Source of the DNA: JAEUIT01 sp044220875
GTDB taxonomy: Bacteria > Planctomycetota > Phycisphaerae > Phycisphaerales > SM1A02
Reading direction: 5' to 3'
NCBI GenBank assembly: GCA_044220875.1
Contig: JBGAQH010000003.1
Coordinates: 496,001-560,000 of the forward strand
DNA length: 64,000 nucleotides
Shown here: one piece after another, positions 8,571-17,855 of the stretch
Layout of the letters: every line of letters begins with the position of its first letter
Numbering within the stretch: position 1 is the first letter of the stretch
The notes under the pieces: generated by a model
Told to the model about the DNA's origin: nothing
The model's input: only the letters and a program-made list of their open reading frames with translations
Database searches by the model: none
Made by a program: the position numbers and the translations under genes

Positions 8571-9793
8571 TCTCTCTCGTCTCTCGCCCTCGCCGCGCCC
8601 ACCGCGCCTCCGGCTTCTCGCTTGCCGAGATGCTCCTGGCGATCTTCATCCTCGGCATCGGCGTCATCTCCGTCGCCGCGATCTTCCCCGCCGGCATCTC
8701 CCTCCAGCGGCAGAGCAACGACGACACCCTCGGGCCCATGGTGGCCCAGAGCGCCCTGGCGCTGCTGCGCTCGCGGCTCTCCCAGGACGACTTCGGCTCC
8801 TTCGCCGACTTCAATCCGAATCAGACGCCGTATGCGATCAGCGCCGACGGCGGGCTTCCCATCCTGACCGTCGAGGGCGACTGGCCGTGGATGCGCCCGG
8901 GCTTCGTCTTTGACGATCCCACGACTGGCATCGACGAGGGCACGCTCGACATCTTCAGCCAGCAGCTCACCCGCGAGAAGTTCGGCGTGGACGTCGAGAA
9001 CCAGTTCGGCATGGCCACGCTGGCCAAGGCGACCGAGCTCGACACCGGCTGGCCCGCGGCGGGCACGAAGGTCCTGTGGGGGATTCCCTACAACCCGAAT
9101 CGCTACGCGATCCTGCCGACGAGCGCCGGCGCCGACTGGCTGCGCCCGAAGCCCGAGCCGCGCGTCTTCGTCCGCCAGCGCGAGCGCTACTGGCCGATGG
9201 TGAGCGACACCGTCGCCCTCACGGTCAAGCCGCAGTACACCTGGGAGTGCATGTTCCGCCGCTTCCAGGGTCGCACGTATGTCGCGATCTTCGTCTACCG
9301 CGTGACCTACCCCGGCGGCGCGCCGCAGTTCTATCACGTGGTCCAAGCCAGCGCCGCCGACAGCACCACGCAGGCGCCGCAGTCGCCCGGACGCTCGCCG
9401 CTGCCGAGCATTCTCTTCACGCCGTCGGTTGCGGCGACCGCATGGGTCGCACCGACCACCGGCGATCCGACGATCATTCCAGGTACCGGCGCAGCGAGCC
9501 CGCTTGACCTCACCAAGCCGCGCTATCAGTGGCAGGTCCCGGGGCAGTGGATCCTCGACCAGAACAACAACGTGCATCGCGTCATCGTCGGGCGCCGCAA
9601 CTCAACCGAAGGTCCCGTGAAATTTGCCCGGCCGATCCCGGCCATGGTTCCCTCCGCTGCGTATGGCGTACGGAGCACGATCCCGGTCGGCGCCCTCGAC
9701 AGCGAAGGCGTGGCCACGGCCTGGTTCATGCCGCTCCGCGACGCCAACGGCGTGCAGCTCACGCCGGTCTTCCTCGCGGTGGAGGAACTGTGA
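8567..9793 (+). CDS. GspI/PilV-like prepilin-type N-terminal cleavage/methylation domain protein
   Basis: 408 aa from GTG 8567, which overlaps the upstream stop by 4 nt; the open frame extends to 8114 only because it shadows the previous gene. The leader ends ASG, followed by FSLAEMLLAIFILGIGVISV with Glu at +5; the pattern of this helix (small residues, then AAIFPAG) is GspI/PilV-like. The C-terminal part is a large domain with repeated Trp/Pro/Tyr motifs and no recognised family. The stop overlaps the next ATG by one base. It is expected to be a minor pilin in the same pseudopilus as its neighbours. Confidence 0.83.
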   Translation: MISLVSRPRRAHRASGFSLAEMLLAIFILGIGVISVAAIFPAGISLQRQSNDDTLGPMVAQSALALLRSRLSQDDFGSFADFNPNQTPYAISADGGLPILTVEGDWPWMRPGFVFDDPTTGIDEGTLDIFSQQLTREKFGVDVENQFGMATLAKATELDTGWPAAGTKVLWGIPYNPNRYAILPTSAGADWLRPKPEPRVFVRQRERYWPMVSDTVALTVKPQYTWECMFRRFQGRTYVAIFVYRVTYPGGAPQFYHVVQASAADSTTQAPQSPGRSPLPSILFTPSVAATAWVAPTTGDPTIIPGTGAASPLDLTKPRYQWQVPGQWILDQNNNVHRVIVGRRNSTEGPVKFARPIPAMVPSAAYGVRSTIPVGALDSEGVATAWFMPLRDANGVQLTPVFLAVEEL

Positions 9794-11367
9794 TGCAGAT
9801 CCGACCCAACCACGCACCAGCCTCGATGGCGAACGCGGCCCGACGCGGCTTCACGCTGACGGAGCTCCTCGTCGCCGTGGCGATCCTCATCGTGGTGATC
9901 ATCGCCACCGCCCGCATCTTCGGAACGGTGAGCAAGGTCGCCGGGGCAGGGGAGGCGAATGCGGACATCCTGCAGACGGCGCAGACGATCGAGCGCCAGA
10001 TCCGCGCCGACATCGCTCGCCTCAGCCGCGACGGCTTCATGGTGATCCGCAACGTCGAGGTGCCCAACGACGTCAACAACGTCCTTCCGGGACCGCTCCT
10101 GAACGGTGCCGCAGCCTCCGGCGCCAAGCTCCGCTGCGACCAGCTCGTCTTCTTCGCCGAGGGCGCCTTCTCCTCGACCCAGTTCTCCGGATCGAAGGGC
10201 ATCGTCGTCGTCGGCGGCGAGAAGCGCTATCCGGTGGTGCAGGCGACCGCGGCGCGCATGTATTACGGCCACGCTGTGCAGCTTCCCTTCGCGCCGGCCT
10301 CGGGCGACGCGATTCAGGCCGGCCTCAACAACGGCGATCCGCTCCTGCCGTGGACGTTCTCGCCCGCCGGACAGGACGACTACAAGGTCGCGTCGGTCCG
10401 CTGGGACACAGGCGTCTATCAGAAGGACATCGTCGCGTCGCAGCCCTCCGCCCGTGAGTGGATCCTCGCCCGCCAGGCGATGCTCCTCGCCGACGACGGC
10501 ACCAACGGCTTCCTGCGCTACAACACGCTCAGCAACGACCCGAAGAACTCGACGTTCTCGATCTGGGCCAAGCCGTCGACGCCCGCCCAGCCAACCGGCG
10601 CGACCTATGACCCGGGCGCGTTCTCCTCGCGGGTCGACATCGCAGGCAGCACGCTCGACAAGATCCGCCAGACCGTCACCAACTTCGGCGCGGCCAACTG
10701 GCCCGCCCAGCGGACGCAGATCCTGCGTTCGATCGGTTCGCCCGGCGAGGCGATTCCGCTTCGCTATCCGCGGGCCGAGCGCAGCGGTCCCGGCGGCAGC
10801 ATGGAACGCGCCGACCAGATGCTGACCAACCCGGCCCTCGCCTACGGCTGCTCCTCGTTCATCGTGGACTGGACCTGGGAGGATGGCGTCGGGCGGCAGA
10901 GCAACAGCGACGGCTCGACGGTCGATCCGACTCCGGCATCGCCCGCCAGCGGCGACGAGTGGGTGGGCTTCGTCCTCAACGACCGCGGCGAACAGCCCTG
11001 GTTCGGCCTCACCGACGGCACCCGCGGCGTCGCACCGCTGTCGACGATGTTCCCCTACAGCGGGGCCTGCGGCAACAACCCGGGCTGCATTGGACTGCCG
11101 ATCTACCCAGACCTCATCGAGAGCTCGGTCCCCGTCTTCGCCTATCCGGCGCTGCCGTCGGTCCGCGTCTACGAGGCGGTCTTCGGATTCAACAACTCGC
11201 GTCCGCTCGTCGTCAACAGCGCCGCCAACACCATCGGTCCCGATCCGACCGCGGGCTACACGCCGTGGCCTTCGGCGATTCGCATCACCTTCACGCTCAA
11301 CGATCCGCAGCAGCGGTTCCCCGAGGGACGGACCTTCCAGTTCGTCGTCGAACTTCCCAAGCGCTGA
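9793..11367 (+). CDS. GspJ/PilW-like prepilin-type N-terminal cleavage/methylation domain protein
   Basis: 524 aa from ATG 9793, one base into the preceding stop. The leader MQIRPNHAPASMANAARRG is followed by FTLTELLVAVAILIVVIIAT, Glu at +5. The next helix, ADILQTAQTIERQIRADIAR, matches the GspJ/PilW-type pattern of minor pseudopilins. The large C-terminal domain (about 470 residues) carries no family I recognise; a short Cys pair occurs at SGACGNNPGCIG. It is much longer than classical GspJ (about 200 aa), in line with its neighbours, which are all enlarged. Confidence 0.83.
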   Translation: MQIRPNHAPASMANAARRGFTLTELLVAVAILIVVIIATARIFGTVSKVAGAGEANADILQTAQTIERQIRADIARLSRDGFMVIRNVEVPNDVNNVLPGPLLNGAAASGAKLRCDQLVFFAEGAFSSTQFSGSKGIVVVGGEKRYPVVQATAARMYYGHAVQLPFAPASGDAIQAGLNNGDPLLPWTFSPAGQDDYKVASVRWDTGVYQKDIVASQPSAREWILARQAMLLADDGTNGFLRYNTLSNDPKNSTFSIWAKPSTPAQPTGATYDPGAFSSRVDIAGSTLDKIRQTVTNFGAANWPAQRTQILRSIGSPGEAIPLRYPRAERSGPGGSMERADQMLTNPALAYGCSSFIVDWTWEDGVGRQSNSDGSTVDPTPASPASGDEWVGFVLNDRGEQPWFGLTDGTRGVAPLSTMFPYSGACGNNPGCIGLPIYPDLIESSVPVFAYPALPSVRVYEAVFGFNNSRPLVVNSAANTIGPDPTAGYTPWPSAIRITFTLNDPQQRFPEGRTFQFVVELPKR

Positions 11368-11427
11368 GTGAGTTCCACTTCGCGCCATTCGGCGACGCGC
11401 ATCGCGCGCTCGCGCACAGAGGCTCCC

Positions 11428-14400
11428 ATGGCAGCCCACCGACACGCTTCTTCCACACCCCGACGCATCACCCGCTCAACCGCTCGCCGCGCCGCCCGCG
11501 ACCTGCAACGGCGGCGAGGCAATTCGCTGGTCCTCGTGACCGCGATCCTGGTCCTCCTCGTGATCGTCGCCACCGCGTTCATCTCGCGGACCCAGGCGTC
11601 GCGCCAGGTGTCGAGCGCCCAGCAGCAGGCCACGCAGCGCGACGAGCGGGCCGCGGCGATCCGCGAGGAACTCGCGGCCATGCTCCGCGACGCGCTCTTT
11701 CCGCAGCCGGTGAGCCCCAACGCCCTCGGCACGCCCGGCCGCGGCTTCCGCGCCGATCCGAACGATCCGACCATCCGCACCGTCACCTCGAGTTGGGAAC
11801 GGCTGCGCATCGAGCCGACCGCGCGTCCCTTCAGCGTCGACCGCGACGCTATTCCGGTCGATCTCCAGCCGGACTTCGCCTACAACGTCGCCCCCTTCGA
11901 GACGCGGGCCTGGACCAACTGGCCCGACTTCCTGAACGCCAACTATCCCTTCGGTCCCGGCCAGCCCAACGGCGTGGTCGTCGGCGCCGGCGGCACGGCG
12001 CTCGGTGACTGGAATCCGTGGGGCAATCCGGGCTTCGGCGACTTCCGCCAGCTTCGCTCGACCGAGCCAACCCGCATCGACAGCAACGGCGACGGCATCC
12101 CCGATTCGTTCTCGCACTGGACCCACCTGAGCTGGATCGCGACGGCCAACAACGGCTTCCGCGTCTGCACCGACATCAGCGACATCGCCGGCGTCAACGC
12201 CTTGGGCAACGCCAATCTCATCACCAACATGGATGAGACGGCCAACGCGCCCTTCGCGGTGGGCATCCCCTACGAGCAGTGGCTGCCGAACTTCCCGCCG
12301 GCCGGCGTCTCGAACGCCGCGGCCTTCCGGACCCGCGTGAACCAGTGGTTCAGCGGCGCATATGCCAACAACTACGCGACCGCCAACGCGATGCCGAACT
12401 TCTTCCGGCTCGCGGACCTGCCCGCCGACCTTCGCGCCGAGGTCTCGAAGACCCTCGCCGACACGGACGGGGACGGCTTCACCGACGCATTCTGGTTCCT
12501 TGCCCCGACCACGGTCGATCGCTCGCTCCGCTACCTCGTCGCGGTCTCGGTCGTCGACAACTCGTCGATGCTCGACGTGAACGTCGCGACCCGCTTCAAC
12601 CCGCAGAACAGCGCCGGCCTCACGCCGGCGGACATCGCCCTCGTCGGCAACCCCGACACGATCGGCGAACAGGTCGGCATCCTCGACAACCCCGCCCGCA
12701 GCTACGACGGCATCGGCACGGTGCCGACGATGTTCGTGGCCGCGGACGCCACCCCCGACACGGGCCTCTATTCGCCGGCGTTCATCGGCTGGACCCGCAA
12801 CCGATTCGGTGACGCGACGCTCGACAGCCTCACCTTCCTACAGGCGGTCGGCATGAAGGACGCGACCGGCGCGGTCAACGGCTTCATCGCCGACACGAGC
12901 TACGCCGCGAACCAGCAGTCGGAGTTCTACTCGCCACTGGAACGGCTTCGCTACTGGAAGGCCGGTGCCCTGCGCGACGATTTCCCCGCCGCAGCGCTCA
13001 CCCCCTTTGGCATGAGCGATGAGGTCGAGCTTCGCGCCTACCAGGGACAGAACAATCCTTGGACCCTGAGCCGTCTCGAGCGGGCGATGAACACGCAGCT
13101 CCCCTCGAACAGCTACCTCCGCTCGATGCCCGAGCGCGTCGAGACCAACGAGAAGCTCTTCCAGCTCACCAACCGCGGGCTGATGCTCGACAACCGCCAC
13201 AAGCTGACGACCGTCTCGGGCGCCCGCAACGACGTCACGCCGGCCTGGCTCTGGCCGACCCCGTATCCCGATCCGCGCGTTGACTACAACCGCGACGGAC
13301 AGTGGGGCGACAACGACGGCGACCTCGTCGTCGACAACACCGCGATCGCCCAGGCCGCCGCGGCGCTCGATTATGCCGCGTACCTCCGACAGACCAAGCG
13401 AATCGACCTGCGTCGGGCGATGGACGCCCCGGCCGCCGGCACGTCCGTTCCGCCAGTGCCGGCCGCGATCGAGGCCAATCGCCGCGAGTGGCGGGCCGAC
13501 ATCCGCAACATGCTCGAGCGGACGCTGACTCGCGCCTGGCAGGACACCGGCGGGCAGTGGACCTATCAGAGCTATCTCGGCCGCCCGGAGAAGATCGACC
13601 AGACCTATCAGCGCAATCAGCGCGACAAGACCCTGCAGATGGTCGCGTCGATGACCGCGAACATCGATCAGTGGCGCGACAGCCCGGTGCTGTTGGGCAC
13701 TCCGCCCAACCAAATCGCCGCCGACGCGCCGCTTCATCCGATCGACGGCGTGCAGGATCCGATCAAGGGCGACTGGCGCTACATCGGCCAGGAGAAGCAG
13801 CCCTACCTCACCGAGGTCTTCATCGGCCTCGTCTATCCGAAGAGCAAGATCGATCCGGCCCTCAAGGCGGCTCTCATCGCCGCTGGCATTCCGGTCACGA
13901 ACGACTATCAGATCCCCTCGGTCTTCCTCGGCGGCGGCGAGCACTTCGTCGACAGCAGCTCGAAGCCGGGCATGGTCATCGCGGTGCAGATCGCGAATCC
14001 GCACGACACGCCGATCAACCTCGCCCAGTTCCAGCTCCGCGTCGCCGGCAAGGTCTACGCCTTCGCGACCGGCGCGTACGGCCCCGCGGTGACCATTGGT
14101 CCGGCGACCGAGGCCGGTCCGACGACGGCGATCGTCTACGCGGTGAACGAGTCGAACACCGAAGCCCCTCCCGGGACCTTCACCGTCACCGGCACGTGGC
14201 TTGACTTCCTCGACATCGAGGCGAGCGAGCTCTACACGCCGGTCGGAAGCGTCGACAACCAGACCAAGATCTTCAACGCGGCGACGGCCCTCCAGACCAC
14301 GATGAGCGGCGTGAAGTCGCCGGCGAACGATCCGTCAAACGCCTTCAACGACCCCAACGCCGATCTCATCGAACTCGTCCGGACCATTCCCGCGTCGGCG

Positions 14401-16431
14401 TCCTTCCCCGGCTCCCAGCCGGCAAGCGTGGTCGTCGATCGCTTCGACAACCGCGTCAGCGGCGAACACGTGAAGTTCAGCGAAACCCTTGCCCGGCTCT
14501 TCACCGACGACACGATGTTCCCGCCGAAGCAGGACTTCGACTACGCCCAGACCAATCCGCCGGACCGCAACTGGATGAACGGCATTCGCCTCGTGAGCGA
14601 CGACTACTACGTCACCTGGTGCCGGGCCAGCCGGGCGTGGACGTGGGATCCGTGGGTGCAGGGGGGCACCAGCGGCGACGGCGTGATCCTCCCCAACGAG
14701 ATCAATCCGCGCTACGTCTTCTCCTTCGCCTCCGAGCCGATCCTTCCGACCAAGGAAAAGAACGGCAGCGTGGACGGGGCCGAGAAGACCTTCAAGGGCG
14801 ACTCCTACGCCTTCAATCAGGATCCGGACGGTGCGAACCTCTGGATCAGCCAGAGCTACCGCAACATCTTCGGCGAGGAGCGCCGCGGCAAGCCAACCTT
14901 CTTCCCCTGCGTCGTCCGTCAGCAGGCGGGCGTCGCCGACAACCTCTACGGTCAGGGCTTCCCCTATCCGAACGCCTCGGGGGTGTACCCGGCGAACGTC
15001 ATCATGGGCGACAAGGGCTTCCAGGCCTCGGACTGGACCAAGCTCAACAAGTACTCGGCGATGCACGCGCCGCTGCAGATGCTGCAGAAGGACGCCGACT
15101 TCGATCAGATCGGCGAACTCCTCAACGTCTTCTGCTGGGGTCCGGTCATCGACGTCGGGTCGAGCGTGACCCAGCCGAAGACCGAGAAGACCTTCAGCGA
15201 GATCATGCTCCAGCAGGAGGATTCGACGGACCAGCCCGCCGGCCGGGGCATCTACGTCAATCGCCTTCGCATCACGCCCTGGATCGATCCCGTCGTCGCC
15301 GCGACCGGTTCCCCGACCTGTCCGACCGACGGCCCGACGCCGGTGCTCAGCACGCCGCCGACCGCACCGTGGGTGCCGGCGTTGCCGGCGGGCGTCGGAC
15401 TCTTCGACGCGGTGGTCTGCGATGACCGCGGCGCGAAGCGCTATGACGCCGACAACGACGGCGTGGTCGAGGTGGACGAGATCAATGCCGCCGAGAATCG
15501 TCGCTATCGCAACGCGGCCGGCTTCGCTGGCACGCTCACGCCCGGTCTGGTCAACGCCAACACGGCGATGCCCGAGGTCCTGGCTGCGATGCCGAACATG
15601 ACGCGGCTGACCAACAACGACTTCAACTTCGGCACCCCCGCGGGCACGCTGAACATCAACCCGACCGCGAATCCCTACACCCGCATCGTTGACAGCATCC
15701 TTCGGTATCGCGACCGAAGCATCCTGCCGGCGTCGGGCACCATCGTCGCGCCGACCGTCGGCACCAAGACGCCGTACTACGTCGATCGCGGACTGGCTCC
15801 GGAGAACACGCCCAACACGCCGTCGATCCAGAACACGCCGGGCTTCCTCGGCCCGGTCATGTCCGGAACGACCGTGGTGACGCCGGGCATGCGCGGCGAC
15901 CGCGGCTTTGCCTCGATCGGCGAGCTGCTGCTCCTGCAGCGGAATGCGGACGAGACCAACGGTCCGGTCGAGGAGTACAACGTCAAGACCAGCTACAGCG
16001 TTGAGTTCGCCGGTCTCGATCCCTATCGCACCAGCACCGCGACGCCGGGATCGAGCACGATCGGCTGGTACAACGGCGTGGCCCCGCGCTTCTCGATTGA
16101 CCTCAACAACGGCAGCACCAAGCTTGCCCAGGAGCAGGTCGTCGTGAACGGTGCGGTCATCCCCGACCGTGTCGCCGGCGATGCCGAGGAGCGCAACCTG
16201 CTCTTCGCCGGCATCTCGAACGTGGTCTCCGTCCGCAGCGACGTCTTCACCGTTTACTTCCGGGTCAAGGCCGTGAAGCAGGACCCGGTCACCGGGCGAT
16301 GGGACGCCACCAACGGCGATCTCGTGATGGACGACAGCCGTTACGTGATGGTGGTCGACCGCAGCAACGTGAAGAAGCCCAGCGATCAGCCGCGGATCCT
16401 CTCCTTCCAGAAGGTCGAATCCCCGAACTGA
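11428..16431 (+). CDS. Very large GspK/PilX-like membrane-anchored protein
   Basis: About 1667 aa from ATG 11428, which has AGAGG 5 nt upstream; a GTG at 11368 directly after the previous stop is an alternative. A basic N-terminus ending RRRG is followed by NSLVLVTAILVLLVIVATAF and an Arg/Gln-rich helix. That resembles GspK/PilX, the minor pseudopilin lacking Glu+5 that caps the pseudopilus tip, and its place as last gene of the pilin block agrees. GspK is normally about 330 aa, so this is roughly five times larger. The extra sequence contains EF-hand-like Asp loops (DSNGDGIPDSF, DTDGDGFTDAF, DYNRDGQWGDNDGD, DADNDGVVEVDE), suggesting calcium-stabilised extracellular modules. Near the end, LTPGLVNANTAMPEVLAAMP resembles the helix-hairpin-helix-like region of GspK. 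A terminator follows. Confidence 0.75.
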   Translation: MAAHRHASSTPRRITRSTARRAARDLQRRRGNSLVLVTAILVLLVIVATAFISRTQASRQVSSAQQQATQRDERAAAIREELAAMLRDALFPQPVSPNALGTPGRGFRADPNDPTIRTVTSSWERLRIEPTARPFSVDRDAIPVDLQPDFAYNVAPFETRAWTNWPDFLNANYPFGPGQPNGVVVGAGGTALGDWNPWGNPGFGDFRQLRSTEPTRIDSNGDGIPDSFSHWTHLSWIATANNGFRVCTDISDIAGVNALGNANLITNMDETANAPFAVGIPYEQWLPNFPPAGVSNAAAFRTRVNQWFSGAYANNYATANAMPNFFRLADLPADLRAEVSKTLADTDGDGFTDAFWFLAPTTVDRSLRYLVAVSVVDNSSMLDVNVATRFNPQNSAGLTPADIALVGNPDTIGEQVGILDNPARSYDGIGTVPTMFVAADATPDTGLYSPAFIGWTRNRFGDATLDSLTFLQAVGMKDATGAVNGFIADTSYAANQQSEFYSPLERLRYWKAGALRDDFPAAALTPFGMSDEVELRAYQGQNNPWTLSRLERAMNTQLPSNSYLRSMPERVETNEKLFQLTNRGLMLDNRHKLTTVSGARNDVTPAWLWPTPYPDPRVDYNRDGQWGDNDGDLVVDNTAIAQAAAALDYAAYLRQTKRIDLRRAMDAPAAGTSVPPVPAAIEANRREWRADIRNMLERTLTRAWQDTGGQWTYQSYLGRPEKIDQTYQRNQRDKTLQMVASMTANIDQWRDSPVLLGTPPNQIAADAPLHPIDGVQDPIKGDWRYIGQEKQPYLTEVFIGLVYPKSKIDPALKAALIAAGIPVTNDYQIPSVFLGGGEHFVDSSSKPGMVIAVQIANPHDTPINLAQFQLRVAGKVYAFATGAYGPAVTIGPATEAGPTTAIVYAVNESNTEAPPGTFTVTGTWLDFLDIEASELYTPVGSVDNQTKIFNAATALQTTMSGVKSPANDPSNAFNDPNADLIELVRTIPASASFPGSQPASVVVDRFDNRVSGEHVKFSETLARLFTDDTMFPPKQDFDYAQTNPPDRNWMNGIRLVSDDYYVTWCRASRAWTWDPWVQGGTSGDGVILPNEINPRYVFSFASEPILPTKEKNGSVDGAEKTFKGDSYAFNQDPDGANLWISQSYRNIFGEERRGKPTFFPCVVRQQAGVADNLYGQGFPYPNASGVYPANVIMGDKGFQASDWTKLNKYSAMHAPLQMLQKDADFDQIGELLNVFCWGPVIDVGSSVTQPKTEKTFSEIMLQQEDSTDQPAGRGIYVNRLRITPWIDPVVAATGSPTCPTDGPTPVLSTPPTAPWVPALPAGVGLFDAVVCDDRGAKRYDADNDGVVEVDEINAAENRRYRNAAGFAGTLTPGLVNANTAMPEVLAAMPNMTRLTNNDFNFGTPAGTLNINPTANPYTRIVDSILRYRDRSILPASGTIVAPTVGTKTPYYVDRGLAPENTPNTPSIQNTPGFLGPVMSGTTVVTPGMRGDRGFASIGELLLLQRNADETNGPVEEYNVKTSYSVEFAGLDPYRTSTATPGSSTIGWYNGVAPRFSIDLNNGSTKLAQEQVVVNGAVIPDRVAGDAEERNLLFAGISNVVSVRSDVFTVYFRVKAVKQDPVTGRWDATNGDLVMDDSRYVMVVDRSNVKKPSDQPRILSFQKVESPN

Positions 16432-16512
16432 TCGGGTCGGGGGCCGGACCCGCAACGGCGGCCCGCCCGGATCCCGCGTCCATACCGACAGCCCATTCCA
16501 AGCCATCTCAGG

Positions 16513-16556
16513 CCCGCGCCTCGTCACGCTCATCCGGACAGGTGCGGGCTTTTTCA
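16513..16556 (+). terminator. Rho-independent terminator after the pilin operon
   Basis: GCCCGCGCC (16513-16521) pairs with GGTGCGGGC (16542-16550), 9 bp with one G-U pair, followed directly by TTTTTC. It lies about 80 bp after the stop of the giant GspK-like gene and before mraY. Confidence 0.75.
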
Positions 16557-16652
16557 TCCGCTCGCGGCGAGACGGCCGGAGCAGCGCAGGATCTGCTGTG
16601 GAAACGTCCCTTTCGCCGATAGCGGGACCGTCTCCCTCGCGACGTCCCGACG

Positions 16653-17840
16653 ATGTTCTACCTCCTGACCGATCGACTCCAGAATTGGCTCGAGCACATG
16701 GGCCTCTTCTCGGTGGTCCGCGTGTTCCTCCAGCTTGAGTTCCGGGCCTTCGCAGCGGTGCTGGTGGGGTTCGCGGCGGTCCTCCTCTTCGGAAAGCCGA
16801 TCATCCGCTGGCTCCGCAAGCAGAAGGTGGGGGATGCGCCGGAGTTCTACAACGAGCGCCTCAACGAGATGATGAAGGGGAAGTCGGGGACGCCGACGAT
16901 GGGGGGGATCCTCATCGTGGGCTCGATCCTCCTGACGGTCTTTCTCTTCGCCGACTTCGCCCACAACCGGCTCGTGCACCTGGCCGTCCTGGTGATGGTC
17001 TGGCTGGCCGGCGTGGGGAGCTTCGACGACTGGCTCAAGCTCACCGCCGCCCGCCGCGGGCCGGGAACGCGGGAGGGACTCTTCGCCTGGGAGAAGCTCC
17101 TCTTCCAGCTCGGCATGGCCTCACTGGTCTGCTACTTCCTCTACCGGCATGGGCTCTCGACCGGCAACGACGCCGCCCTCGCCCTCAACCTGCCCTTTCA
17201 GCGGACCTACGAGCCGACCCCGCGGCACATCATGGAGTTGCAGCTGAACTCGGGCGTCTGGGTGCTCTCCCTCGGGCCCTTCGTCCTCATCGGAGCCCTC
17301 GCGATCGCCGGGATGAGCAACGCCGTCAACATCACCGACGGCATGGACGGCCTCGCCGCCGGCACGCTGACCATCGCCAGCTTCGTGATGATGGTCCTCT
17401 GCTACATGGCGAGCTCCCAGTCGGCGGCCGGCTTCCTGCTGGTGCCCTACGTCCCCGAGGCGAAGGAGCTCATGGTCGTGACCGGGGCGATGGCGGGAGC
17501 CTGCCTCGGCTTCCTCTGGTTCAACTGCAACCCTGCCTCCGTCTTCATGGGCGACACCGGCTCGCTGGCCCTCGGCGGGCTTCTGGCCTATGTCGCCGTC
17601 GCGATTCGGCAGGAGTTCCTCCTCATCCTCATCGGCGGCATCTTCATCATGGAGATCGGCAGCGTCATGCTCCAGGTCTCCTACTTCAAGTGGACCAAGG
17701 GGAAGCGGATCTTCCGCTGCTCGCCGATCCACCACCACTTCCACATGGGTGGCCTGAGCGAGCTCCAGGTGGTCACGCGGTTCTGGATCGTCGCGATCAT
17801 CTTCGGCATGCTGGCGCTCGTGTCGGTGAAGCTGCGATAG
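16653..17840 (+). CDS. mraY: Phospho-N-acetylmuramoyl-pentapeptide-transferase (MraY)
   Basis: MraY transfers phospho-MurNAc-pentapeptide from the UDP precursor to undecaprenyl phosphate, forming lipid I, the first membrane step of peptidoglycan synthesis. The 395-aa protein (E. coli 360) is polytopic and has the family signatures: KSGTPTMGG near residue 75, the DD pair in GSFDDWLK, NITDGMDGLAAG, the FMGDTGSLALGG loop and the IHHHFHMGG histidine motif near the C-terminus. All conserved acidic and His residues are present. The insert around residues 165-190 and the extended N-terminus account for the extra length. The PBP2-type gene starts 15 bp downstream, so mraY, pbp2 and rodA look co-transcribed. 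Confidence 0.97.
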   Translation: MFYLLTDRLQNWLEHMGLFSVVRVFLQLEFRAFAAVLVGFAAVLLFGKPIIRWLRKQKVGDAPEFYNERLNEMMKGKSGTPTMGGILIVGSILLTVFLFADFAHNRLVHLAVLVMVWLAGVGSFDDWLKLTAARRGPGTREGLFAWEKLLFQLGMASLVCYFLYRHGLSTGNDAALALNLPFQRTYEPTPRHIMELQLNSGVWVLSLGPFVLIGALAIAGMSNAVNITDGMDGLAAGTLTIASFVMMVLCYMASSQSAAGFLLVPYVPEAKELMVVTGAMAGACLGFLWFNCNPASVFMGDTGSLALGGLLAYVAVAIRQEFLLILIGGIFIMEIGSVMLQVSYFKWTKGKRIFRCSPIHHHFHMGGLSELQVVTRFWIVAIIFGMLALVSVKLR

Positions 17841-17855
17841 CTATCCTCCGCACAC

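Noticed and set aside
14335..16557. 740-aa minus-strand open frame
   Set aside because: Shadow of the giant GspK-like gene, no start signal or domain.
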